From: an uncultured Bacteroidales bacterium | GTDB lineage: Bacteria > Bacteroidota > Bacteroidia > Bacteroidales > Bacteroidaceae | Assembly (NCBI GenBank): GCA_902778265.1 | Contig: CACYXI010000007.1 | Coordinates: forward strand, 1 to 44,688 | Length of the DNA stretch: 44,688 nucleotides | Direction: 5' to 3' | In this document: positions 9,171-17,753 of the stretch, one piece after another | Layout of the letters: the number at the start of each line of letters is the position of its first letter | How positions within the stretch are numbered: position 1 is the stretch's first letter | The notes under the pieces: generated by a model | Told to the model about the DNA's origin: nothing | Database searches by the model: none | The model's input: the letters and a program-made list of their open reading frames with translations, nothing else | Position numbers and translations under genes: made by a program

Positions 9171-9203
9171 CAAAAGTAATAAAAATTTCTTAAAATGTAA
9201 CAA
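9171..9203 (-). promoter_or_regulatory. probable promoter of the HTCS gene
   Basis: On the minus strand TACTTTTG (9171-9178) matches TAnnTTTG, with TTG (9201-9203) 22 bases upstream, slightly wider than ideal. It gives a leader of roughly 150 bases. Confidence 0.5.
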
Positions 9204-9260
9204 TAGCGGTTATTTTTTTTACATTTGAGACGTAAAAACACTAAATTTTAACATATAGGA

Positions 9261-9330
9261 GTCACAAATGTTATATAAAACAAAGTTTTTGGTATAAAAA
9301 GTAAAGATTTGGCAAAAGATGTTACAAATG
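9261..9330 (+). promoter_or_regulatory. candidate HTCS-binding direct repeats
   Basis: GTCACAAATG (9261-9270) and GTTACAAATG (9321-9330) are near-identical words exactly 60 bases apart, upstream of the TAATTTTG box of the Fas1/SusCD locus. A related inverted word (ACATTTGA) lies at 9221-9228. AraC-type outputs often bind such repeats; this assignment is inference. Confidence 0.35.
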
Positions 9331-9377
9331 CAAAACTACGAGGAATAAAACACACGTATTATATAAATTATTATTAT

Positions 9378-9385
9378 TAATTTTG
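9378..9385 (+). promoter_or_regulatory. -7 element of the Fas1/SusCD locus
   Basis: TAATTTTG fits TAnnTTTG, but no TTTG lies 19-21 bases upstream. A missing upstream box fits an activator-dependent promoter such as an HTCS target. The predicted leader is about 265 bases. Confidence 0.5.
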
Positions 9386-9426
9386 CACTCGCGTTTTAGA
9401 TAGGGGTTAGAAGACTCGAATAGCGC

Positions 9427-9516
9427 AAAAAATAAAAAGTAAAAATTTAAAAGTAAAAAGTGGCAAATCATGCCATTAACTCTAAGACTAACCATACTTT
9501 TCATTTTTACCTTTAC
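9427..9516. repeat. fold-back of AAAAAGT words in the leader of the first Fas1 gene
   Basis: Left words such as AAAAGTAAAAAGT (up to about 9461) face ACTTTTCATTTTTACC (from about 9495). It lies between the predicted transcription start and the Fas1 gene, so it would be in the 5' leader. Pairing is imperfect. Confidence 0.5.
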
Positions 9517-9656
9517 GCTAAAAGAAAAGGCATCACATTCTTGCCCCTCTAAACACTCGTAACCATAAAAAGAAACTTACGGAATCGCTAACCTGTTGCC
9601 GCAAGAATTCTACGAAACGGAATTTTATAAAAAAAACTAATAATAAAACCAACTAA

Positions 9657-12242
9657 ATGACAACAAGAAAAAACTTACTGAAGATGGGATGGCGTAACGC
9701 TTCTTTCGCTGTCGCATTGTCCGCATGTCTGGTTAACTTCACGTCATGCGACAAGTATGATTTGGACAAGACCGATCCAGAAGGATGGGGTGCCAGCATC
9801 TACAGCTACCTTGCTGAAGATGGTCACTACACCAACACCATCAAGCTGATTGAGGATCTTGGCCAGAAAGAAGTGTTGGCTAAGACTGGTTCCAAGACGT
9901 TGTTCGTTGCAGACGACGATGCTTACGCTCGTTTCTTCAGCAACAACAAATGGGGCGTTAGCCGCTATGAACAGTTGACAACAAGCCAGAAGAAACTCCT
10001 TCTCTATGGCGCAATGATCAACAACAGTTACCAGCTCAACACTCTATCAAGTGTGGGTGGTGACAACTCTATCGTTGAAGGTGCATGTATGCGCCGCTCT
10101 ACTGCCGCTACAATCTACGATTCCGTAGCAGTAGTCAAGGTTCAGGATCTTCCATGTATGCGTCCAGAGGACAAGAAGAACAATTCATGCTGGACAAAGT
10201 TTGCCGACCGTTCTGACATTGTCCTTATGAAGGACATGACAACGACTCCGATGGTTCACTTTGTTGAGGACTTCATCAACAACAACCATTTCGAGAACTC
10301 AGACATAGACTTCCTCTTCAATGGCAATATCCATCGTCAGCCAGGTGATGCTATCGTCAATGGCGTGAACGTAGGTCAGAAGAACATCAAGTGTAGCAAC
10401 GGATTTATCCAGAAACTCGACGAAGTAATGCTTCCACTTGATAATATGGCAGAACTTATCGCCCACAACCCTAAGACCAGCGAGTTCAGCAAGCTCCTCG
10501 ACCGTTTCTCCGCTCCATTCTACGTAGGAAAGGACGTAACAGACCGTTATAACCTTTACTATAATACTAACGTTGACTCTGTATTCCAGAAATGTTACTT
10601 CTCTAATCAGGAGAACCACGTAATGAAGACAGACGATGACAACAAGGTTCATCAGGATCTTCTCGATTTCGATCCAGGCTGGAACAGATACTATCTCGAT
10701 GACGCATACGCTTCAGGTGCCAACGATGAGCTTGCCGTTAACCGCGACATGGCATTCATCCTTGCTCCAACCAATGAGGCACTCGCCGAATACTGGAAGA
10801 ATGGTGCAGGACGTATTCTCATTGACCAGTATGGCACCGTGGAGAATATCCCTAACGACGTAATCAAGGAACTTGTAAACAACAACTTCAAGGCTTCCTT
10901 CCGTGCAAAGGGTGTAAAGAGCAAGTTCCCTACCATCCTCAATGATGCCAACGACCCTATGGACGTTGATCCAACAAAGGTAGAAGAGACAATGGTTGGC
11001 TGTAATGGTGTAGTTTATGTCACAAACTCAATCTATTCACCAACGGCATTCGTCAGCGTCAAGTACCCAACTGTTGTCAACAAGACAATGAAGCTCATCA
11101 ACTGGGCTATTGATCAGAACCAATACACCGTGTATCTGAACTCACTCAACGCTTACTATAGCTTCTTCATCCCAACAAACAAGGCAATGCTGGAGTATAT
11201 CAATCCTGCATCCTACGGCAAGAAGCAGACCGAGCTTTACCGCTTCCACTACGACGAGACGATGAACAACCCTGTTTGGGCAAGCGTCTATGCCTACGAC
11301 CTTGAGACACAAACCGTAGGCGACAGCCTTACAGAGGTTCGCAACAACACTCCTTTGATGAAGGAACTGCTGAAAGACGTTCTCGACAACTGTATCGTAG
11401 TAAACAAGAACGTAGAAGACGGTCATGAGTACTATCTCACAAAGGCAGGTACAGCACTCCGCATCAAGAATGCCGATAAGGGTGTAAATGGCATGACAGT
11501 AGAGGGTAGTTTCCAGGTCAACAACTCAAAAAAGCCCCTCTATGTAACTGACATCTACGACCAGTCACCTAACAAGGAGCAGAACAAGGCTGGTAACGGA
11601 AAGTGCTACATCCTTGATACCACACCAATCATGACAACTACCAAGAGCGTGATTGACATCATGGCAGAACACCCAGAAATGGATGCAATGCGTGAGCTTA
11701 TCATCAGTAGCGGTCTCCTTGAGGAAGAACGTAACAAGCAGTGCTCTCCACGCGAGAACATCAGCGTGTTCAACGCATACCACTATACCGTTTATGTACC
11801 ATCAAACGAGGATATCAAGAAGCTCCAAACAAGTGGCAAACTCCCTACCTTCGACCAGGTTGAGGCAGAAAGAGACAAGGGCAACATTGAACTTGCCGAC
11901 AACATGCAGCAGAAGATTATCGACTTCGTGAGATACCATATTCAGGATAATGCTATGTATATAGGTGCAAATCCTATTGATCGCGAAAAGTACGAGACTG
12001 CCTGCATAGGTAGCAACGGTAAGTTCGAGCGTATCTACGTAACTCTCGGCGATGACAATATCACGATCCAGACATCTGCCGACGATGCTGATCCTGCACA
12101 TGTGGTGAAGAAAAACGGACTCTACAACCTTCAGGCTCGTGAGTATTTCCTCAATTCCGAGAGAAACGAGGATGCACAGAGAGCAACCACTTCTTCTTCA
12201 GCCGTCATTCACATGATTGATAAGCCACTGATTAAGAAATAA
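9657..12242 (+). CDS. four-domain fasciclin (Fas1) surface lipoprotein
   Basis: This 861-residue lipoprotein has lipobox FTSC with Cys31, followed by DKYDLDK; such acidic residues after the Cys match the surface-export signal known in Bacteroidota. Four Fas1-like units can be placed by their conserved strand: TLFVADDDAY near residue 81, FILAPTNEAL near 367, SFFIPTNKAM near 503 and TVYVPSNED near 711. Domain ends carry the usual GVVYV or AVIHMID pattern. Fas1 domains mediate adhesion or protein-protein contact. It is the first gene of the locus after the promoter and is followed by SusC. The role is inferred: a surface scaffold, or a glycan-binding partner of the transporter. Confidence 0.8.
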   Translation: MTTRKNLLKMGWRNASFAVALSACLVNFTSCDKYDLDKTDPEGWGASIYSYLAEDGHYTNTIKLIEDLGQKEVLAKTGSKTLFVADDDAYARFFSNNKWGVSRYEQLTTSQKKLLLYGAMINNSYQLNTLSSVGGDNSIVEGACMRRSTAATIYDSVAVVKVQDLPCMRPEDKKNNSCWTKFADRSDIVLMKDMTTTPMVHFVEDFINNNHFENSDIDFLFNGNIHRQPGDAIVNGVNVGQKNIKCSNGFIQKLDEVMLPLDNMAELIAHNPKTSEFSKLLDRFSAPFYVGKDVTDRYNLYYNTNVDSVFQKCYFSNQENHVMKTDDDNKVHQDLLDFDPGWNRYYLDDAYASGANDELAVNRDMAFILAPTNEALAEYWKNGAGRILIDQYGTVENIPNDVIKELVNNNFKASFRAKGVKSKFPTILNDANDPMDVDPTKVEETMVGCNGVVYVTNSIYSPTAFVSVKYPTVVNKTMKLINWAIDQNQYTVYLNSLNAYYSFFIPTNKAMLEYINPASYGKKQTELYRFHYDETMNNPVWASVYAYDLETQTVGDSLTEVRNNTPLMKELLKDVLDNCIVVNKNVEDGHEYYLTKAGTALRIKNADKGVNGMTVEGSFQVNNSKKPLYVTDIYDQSPNKEQNKAGNGKCYILDTTPIMTTTKSVIDIMAEHPEMDAMRELIISSGLLEEERNKQCSPRENISVFNAYHYTVYVPSNEDIKKLQTSGKLPTFDQVEAERDKGNIELADNMQQKIIDFVRYHIQDNAMYIGANPIDREKYETACIGSNGKFERIYVTLGDDNITIQTSADDADPAHVVKKNGLYNLQAREYFLNSERNEDAQRATTSSSAVIHMIDKPLIKK

Positions 12243-12249
12243 CGAAATA

Positions 12250-12392
12250 AATGAAAAATGAAAAAGTAAAAAATTATAAAGTAAAAAATAAAAAGTATGA
12301 TTACCTTAAGTACAGCGAAAAGCTGTCGGGAAAATACTAATCATACTTTATACTTCTTATTTTTTACTTTTTACTTCATTTCATTGTTCATT
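12250..12392. repeat. fold-back of AAAAGTAAAAAAT words between Fas1 and SusC genes
   Basis: The left arm of AATGAAAAATG and AAAAAGTATGATTA words faces TAATCATACTTTATACTT and TTCATTGTTCATTT at the right, around a loop with the smaller hairpin AGCGAAAAGCT. It fills nearly the whole gap and may trim expression between genes. Confidence 0.75.
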
Positions 12393-12418
12393 TACTAAAT
12401 ATAGTAATAAATAAAATA

Positions 12419-15400
12419 ATGAATATACTATCTAAAATACTCCCTCCCTTGGGGAGGGTTGGGGTGGGTCTCTCCTTTCTAGCCTTCTCCACCTCCGCCT
12501 TTGCGCAGCAGGCAGGACAGATTATCTCTGGTACTGTATCTGATGCCATGGGACCTATCATGATGGCTAACGTAGTCGAGATTGATGCCAGCAATCGTAT
12601 TGTCAGCTCCACACAGACTGATATCAACGGTAACTTCTCATTCAAGATCAAAGATCCTAAGCATAAGCTCAGATTCAGCTTCGTGGGATGCAAGACCAAA
12701 ACTCTCCCTATCAAGGACGAGGAATATAACGTGACTCTCGAAGACCAGACAACACTTACCGAGGTAACAGTAACCTCTAAGCGCCGTGCTGGCGGTTCTG
12801 GTCTCTCCATCCCAAAGGATGAGATGTCAACAGCTAACCAGTCTATCGACATGAAGGAGTTCGAGGGTCTGTCAATGACCACCGTCGATGAAGCACTCCA
12901 GGGACGTATCGCCGGACTTGATATCGTTGCCAACTCAGGTAACCTCGGCTCTGGTACTTCTATGCGTCTTCGTGGTGTAAGCTCTATCAACAGCAATGCC
13001 AACCCACTTATCGTAGTAGATGGTAACGTATGGGAAACCGACCGTAACAGTGACCTCGACCTCACCTCTGCCAACGATGAGAAGTTTGCAGAGCTCCTCA
13101 ACGTGAACCCAGAGGATATCGAGAGCATCAGCGTGCTCAAAGATGCTGCCGCAACTGCTATCTGGGGTTCTCAGGGTGCTAACGGTGTTATCGAGATCAA
13201 GACAAAGCGCGGTGTGCGCGGTGCAACACGTGTGTCATACAGCTATCGTCTCACAGCAACCAAGCAGCCTAAGGGCTACCACTTGCTCACTGGTGATGAA
13301 TACACCATGCTCCTGAAGGAGTCATACTTCAACCCACAACTGAGCAGTACTGCCAGCGACATAGTAGAAATAAACTACGACCAAACGAACCCTAACGGAT
13401 GGAACAATTTTAATAAAAACACTGACTGGGTTGACGAGGTAACGCAGACTGGTCTGCGCCAGAACCACTATGTATCACTCACTGGTGGTGGTGAGAAGGC
13501 TAACTTCCGTATCGGTGCCGGCTATGACCATGAGACAGGTTCTGTCATCAAGCAGCAGCTCGACCGTCTCAGCACACGTGTGGCTCTCGACTACTTCGTG
13601 TCCGACCGCATCAAGATTGTGTCAAACCTCGCATTCACATACACCAACAACGAGAAGAACTACGAAAATCTTCTCCCTATCGCATATAAGTATATGCCTA
13701 ACGTGTCTGTGTATGAAATGGATATGAACAACCACCCAACAGGTGACTACTTCATCATCCCTACTTCTGTATCCAGAGCCCTCAACGATCAGATCACAAC
13801 CCAGATGGATCATATCCACCGCCTCAACCCAGTTGCCATTGCCAATCTTGCCAGCAACAACGACAAGACCTACAAGATAACGCCAGAGTTCCAGTTGGTC
13901 TATAACCTTCTCGGCACTGAGAACGACCAGACACAGCTCAAGTATGAGGGCAAAATCGTGTTCGATATCTTTAACCAGTATCAGGATTCATTCCTCCCTG
14001 CCGAGCTTACCGTAGGCGGATGGGCAAGCAAGACAAAGAACCGTAGCACATCCTATACATACAAGAGCCTCGGTATCTCCACCACCCACACCATGACCTT
14101 CATCCCACACTTCGAGAACGAAGATCACAGCATGATGATGATGCTCCGCGGACAGCTCAACGATGGTAACAGTAAGTCGCAGAAAACAACGAAGTACGGC
14201 TTTCCTGGCTCTATCAACAACACAGGTGCAGATGGTATCATCGATGGCGACTTCACAGGCGGTGCAGGTCAGTGGCGTAGTATCTACTTCACATATTCAT
14301 TACACTATGCCTATAAGAGCCGCTATATGTTCGACTTCTCCGTACGTCGCGACGGCTCAACAAAGTTCGGTCCAGACAACCGTTGGGGAACCTTCCCAGC
14401 CCTGTCTCTCCGTTGGAACATCAGCCGAGAGCCATGGATTACAAAGCACCTTCCTTGGCTGTCAATGCTCTCATTGCGTCCAGGTTGGGGTATTGTAGGT
14501 CAGCAGCCAAATGCAGAATATCTGTTCTATAGCCGTTACAAGAATGGAGGAGGCTATATGAGTCAATCATCTACCTACCCAGATAACATACAGCTCAAGA
14601 ACCTCAAATGGGAGCAGAAGATGACCTATAACCTCGGTGTTGACTTCGGCTTCTTCGATGATAAGATCAACGGTAACGTGGAAATCTATAAGCAATACAC
14701 CTCCGATCTCCTCATGGCTAACCGAGGCATCCCTACATCATCAGGTTACGGCTCACTGGCTTACGACAACGTAGGTAAGATGGAGAACGTAGGTTGGGAG
14801 TTCAACGTCAACACCAACAACCTCATAAAGGCTGGTAAATTCGGTGTGGATATCAACGTAACATTCGCCAACAACAAGAACGTCATCACCGAGATGGACG
14901 AGACCTGTCTTGCAACCCTCAACGGCGATTTCAACCGTAGCAATGGTAGCTACCTCTCTCGTGTAGAGCTTAATAAGTCGTTCGGTTCTATCTATGGTTT
15001 CCGCTACAAGGGAGTATATCAGTATAGCGAATACTCACCCAACGAAATAGCAGGTGTTAGTGGCCCTAACGCACCAGTAGTGCGTGATGCCGACGGCAAC
15101 GTAATCCTCGACAACCACGGCCGCACCACCCCTATGACCTTCTGTTATAGCGGGACATCAGCCCTGTACGAATTCAAGGGCGGTGATGCCATCTATGAGG
15201 ACATCAACCACGACGGTACAATCAACGAGCTTGACATCGTATATCTCGGCTCATCACTGCCAAAGTTCACTGGTGGTTTCGGTGTAAAGTTCAAGTGGGG
15301 TCGATGGTCTTGGAACAACCAGTTCAACTTCCGTTACGGCAACAAGATCGTGAACCGCAACCGTATGAATCTTGAATCAATGTATGGCAACGGCAACCAG

Positions 15401-15748
15401 AGTCGTGCCGTAAACTATCGTTGGCGCGTAGAGGGCGACATCGCACCTATCCCACGTGCTCTTCGTCAGTATGGCTATAACTACCTTGGTAGCGACCGCT
15501 TCGTAGAAGACGGTTCATTCATCCGTCTCAACTACTCACAAATCAGCTACTCACTCCCACCAGCAACAATCAAGAAGTGGGGGCTCTCACAGCTCAGCTT
15601 CTATTTGTCAGCCAACAACCTGTTTGTCATCACCAAATACTCAGGTTCTGACCCAGAGGTCGGCTATGGTGGCTATGGTATATCAGAAGACAATGCACAG
15701 ACACCACGTGCTAAGTCAGCCACACTAGGTGTAACCATACAGTTCTAA
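12419..15748 (+). CDS. SusC/RagA-family TonB-linked outer membrane transporter
   Basis: This 1109-residue protein has a signal peptide cleaved near residue 29 (STSAFA-QQ). A carboxypeptidase-like regulatory domain follows (about 35-110; GTVSDAMGPIMMANV). The plug domain has SusC signatures: ALQGRIAGLDIV, SMRLRGVSSIN, NPLIVVDG and the ISVLKDAAATAIWGSQGANG motif. A 22-strand barrel then ends in GVTIQF, a terminal aromatic suited to BAM recognition. It imports oligosaccharides across the outer membrane using TonB/ExbBD, with the SusD protein encoded directly downstream as lid. The signal-peptide region contains an in-frame GC-rich repeat (ILPPLGRVGVGLS). Length and order are normal for the family. 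Confidence 0.95.
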   Translation: MNILSKILPPLGRVGVGLSFLAFSTSAFAQQAGQIISGTVSDAMGPIMMANVVEIDASNRIVSSTQTDINGNFSFKIKDPKHKLRFSFVGCKTKTLPIKDEEYNVTLEDQTTLTEVTVTSKRRAGGSGLSIPKDEMSTANQSIDMKEFEGLSMTTVDEALQGRIAGLDIVANSGNLGSGTSMRLRGVSSINSNANPLIVVDGNVWETDRNSDLDLTSANDEKFAELLNVNPEDIESISVLKDAAATAIWGSQGANGVIEIKTKRGVRGATRVSYSYRLTATKQPKGYHLLTGDEYTMLLKESYFNPQLSSTASDIVEINYDQTNPNGWNNFNKNTDWVDEVTQTGLRQNHYVSLTGGGEKANFRIGAGYDHETGSVIKQQLDRLSTRVALDYFVSDRIKIVSNLAFTYTNNEKNYENLLPIAYKYMPNVSVYEMDMNNHPTGDYFIIPTSVSRALNDQITTQMDHIHRLNPVAIANLASNNDKTYKITPEFQLVYNLLGTENDQTQLKYEGKIVFDIFNQYQDSFLPAELTVGGWASKTKNRSTSYTYKSLGISTTHTMTFIPHFENEDHSMMMMLRGQLNDGNSKSQKTTKYGFPGSINNTGADGIIDGDFTGGAGQWRSIYFTYSLHYAYKSRYMFDFSVRRDGSTKFGPDNRWGTFPALSLRWNISREPWITKHLPWLSMLSLRPGWGIVGQQPNAEYLFYSRYKNGGGYMSQSSTYPDNIQLKNLKWEQKMTYNLGVDFGFFDDKINGNVEIYKQYTSDLLMANRGIPTSSGYGSLAYDNVGKMENVGWEFNVNTNNLIKAGKFGVDINVTFANNKNVITEMDETCLATLNGDFNRSNGSYLSRVELNKSFGSIYGFRYKGVYQYSEYSPNEIAGVSGPNAPVVRDADGNVILDNHGRTTPMTFCYSGTSALYEFKGGDAIYEDINHDGTINELDIVYLGSSLPKFTGGFGVKFKWGRWSWNNQFNFRYGNKIVNRNRMNLESMYGNGNQSRAVNYRWRVEGDIAPIPRALRQYGYNYLGSDRFVEDGSFIRLNYSQISYSLPPATIKKWGLSQLSFYLSANNLFVITKYSGSDPEVGYGGYGISEDNAQTPRAKSATLGVTIQF
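12440..12471 (+). repeat. CCCTCCC-type repeat inside the SusC signal peptide
   Basis: CTCCCTCCCTTGGGGAGGG is followed by TTGGGGTGGGTCT. The same word order, with small changes, forms the arm of the stop-to-stop fold-back at 28983-29211. It encodes LPPLGRVGVGL in frame. Confidence 0.7.
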
Positions 15749-15802
15749 TCTTCAGATTAAAGTTGAAAAGATTATAGATTAATGTCAATAATATTTCAAG
15801 TT

Positions 15803-17521
15803 ATGAATAGATTCATTAAAAGACATATAAGTAAAGGTAAAGCGTCATTTGCACTTGCCACTTTGCTCTTTACGCTAAGCGGTTGCTCTGACTACCTTGA
15901 GATTCTTCCTTTGAACGAGGTTGTTTTAGAGAACTATTGGACAAAGAAAGAGGATGTGACCAGTGTGCTCAATGGTTGCTATGAGGCACTTGCTGCTGAG
16001 AACAGCCTTGACCATCTCGGTGTATGGGGTGAGCTTCGTTCTGAGAATCTCGTGCGAGGTGGCAGCCTTGACAATAAATATGTAGAGGTGCTGAAAGAGA
16101 ACATTCTTCCTGCCAATGATCTGACTAAATGGGAAGATATATATAAGACCATCAATCGTTGTAACACCGTTCTGGCATACGCAGATGGTGTACAGAAACT
16201 CGATCCTAACTATACAGAGGCTCAGATGATGGCAAATAAGGCAGAGGCAACCTTCATCCGCGACCTATGCTATTTCTATCTCATCAGGACTTTCCGCGAT
16301 GTGCCAATGATTTTCGAGCCAAGTATTGATGACACAAAGGAATATGCGGTTGCTGCTACTCCTATGAAGGATGCTCTGAGGATGCTTTCTGAGGATCTTG
16401 AGAGCGTTAAGGATTATGCAGTTCTCCGTTATGTTGACGATAGTAGGATGACGAATTCTCAGGCCGCAAACAATGCGTACGAGAATTGCGCCAAAGTGAC
16501 TCGCGTTGCACTCTATACACTCCTTGCCGACATTTACCTCTGGCGTGGTGAGTATGACAAGGCTATCTCTTGTTGCGACTATGTAATCAACTTTAAGAAG
16601 AATCAGTATCAGGAGAGGATTGCAAATATAGGTCAGTTGAACGATATGCATCTCTTTAGCGGTATTCCTATGATCCGTGAGAGCATCGTTAACACCAAGA
16701 CCTGTGGTAATGCCTACACAGAGATATTCGGTACTGGCTTCTCTTTCGAGAGTATATTCGAACTTGGCTATCAAAAGGGTGCTACAGAAAACAAATATAC
16801 CAGTGGTTCATATATGGGTGATAGTCAAGGAATTATGGGACGTTATTCTGCACCAGAAGATTACGCTTCGAATGTGACATCAGGTAACAACATCTACTTT
16901 GCAAAAAATGACTGCCGTGCATACGAGAATATTAGCGAAAGTAATGGTCATTTCTTTATCACAAAGTACTATTTCACTAGTGTTTCTCTTGAAAATGATA
17001 ACGTTACTGATATGAAGAGCCTTAGACTCTCACTCGGTACACGCAGTGTAAATAATTCTAACTGGATATTCTACCGTCTTTCAGATGTAATGCTTATCAA
17101 GGCAGAGGCATGTATTATGAAGGATAATCCTGATTTCCAGACAGCCTTTACGCTTATCAACTCAATCAACAAACGTGCTCGCAACTATAATGAAACCGTT
17201 AAGAGCGATTCACTTGCTTTCTCTACATATAGTTCAAGTAGGGAAGAGATGGAAAAACTTCTTTTCATGGAACGTAAGAGAGAGTTTATGTTTGAAGGAA
17301 AGCGTTGGTTCGACCTCGTGAGAAAGTCATTGCGTGACAATAACACTCACTATCTCGCTAATGAGGCTACACAGAAGCAGAAAGAAAATGCAGTGGCTAT
17401 CAAGATTCAGCTTGCTGACATGAATGCGATCTTCTGGCCTTACAACAGGGAAGAGCTGAAGAGAAACAATCTACTCAAGCAAAACGCTGCTTACAGAGAT
17501 GCGGAGGACTTCCAGAAGTAA
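15803..17521 (+). CDS. RagB/SusD-family nutrient-binding lipoprotein
   Basis: This 572-residue surface lipoprotein is the partner of the SusC protein just upstream. The start at 15803 (MNRFIKRHIS) is chosen because its leader matches those of the next genes; a Met seven codons earlier is less likely. Lipobox LSGC has Cys28, followed by SDYLE. SusD traits include NVVLENYWTKKEDV-like opening helices (read as NEVVLENYW), a TPR-like helical middle (LLADIYLWRGEYDKAISC) and the conserved C-terminal ERKREFMFEGKRWFDLVR. It captures the glycan at the cell surface and closes over the SusC barrel. Substrate cannot be inferred. Confidence 0.95.
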   Translation: MNRFIKRHISKGKASFALATLLFTLSGCSDYLEILPLNEVVLENYWTKKEDVTSVLNGCYEALAAENSLDHLGVWGELRSENLVRGGSLDNKYVEVLKENILPANDLTKWEDIYKTINRCNTVLAYADGVQKLDPNYTEAQMMANKAEATFIRDLCYFYLIRTFRDVPMIFEPSIDDTKEYAVAATPMKDALRMLSEDLESVKDYAVLRYVDDSRMTNSQAANNAYENCAKVTRVALYTLLADIYLWRGEYDKAISCCDYVINFKKNQYQERIANIGQLNDMHLFSGIPMIRESIVNTKTCGNAYTEIFGTGFSFESIFELGYQKGATENKYTSGSYMGDSQGIMGRYSAPEDYASNVTSGNNIYFAKNDCRAYENISESNGHFFITKYYFTSVSLENDNVTDMKSLRLSLGTRSVNNSNWIFYRLSDVMLIKAEACIMKDNPDFQTAFTLINSINKRARNYNETVKSDSLAFSTYSSSREEMEKLLFMERKREFMFEGKRWFDLVRKSLRDNNTHYLANEATQKQKENAVAIKIQLADMNAIFWPYNREELKRNNLLKQNAAYRDAEDFQK

Positions 17522-17625
17522 AAATGAAAAGTGAAAAATGAAAAGTGAAAAATACAAGTCACACTTTTCATGTAATGACCATACACGAAAATACTATACT
17601 GTATTTTTCATTGTTCACTTTTTGT
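17522..17625. repeat. fold-back of AAAAGTGAAAAATG words after the first SusD gene
   Basis: Starting at the stop codon, AAAAGTGAAAAATGAAAA words face TTTTTCATTGTTCACTTTTT. The loop contains ACGAAAATACTATACTG. The gap after the 662-residue Fas1 gene (19653-19758) is a close copy, including the loop. Confidence 0.8.
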
Positions 17626-17642
17626 TTAATTAAGAGATTAAA

Positions 17643-17753
17643 AAATTAAGAAATTAATGAATTATGAAAAAGTTCATTCAAAAATATATAAGTAAAGGTA
17701 GAGTGCCATTCAGCATTATACTTTCCACTTTACTCTTTACACTAAGTGGCTGT
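17643..17753 (+). repeat. shared leader module, copy 1
   Basis: The segment from AAGAAATTAATGAATT before the ATG to the lipobox codons is nearly identical to the modules at 19787-19922 and 21587-21694. The encoded start is MKKFIQKYISKGRV followed by LLFTLSGC. A diverged relative opens the SusD gene at 15803. Confidence 0.85.

Noticed and set aside
9322-9504. 60-residue minus-strand frame in the regulatory gap
   Set aside because: It covers the promoter box and the AAAAAGT fold-back; composition is that of AT-rich non-coding DNA.
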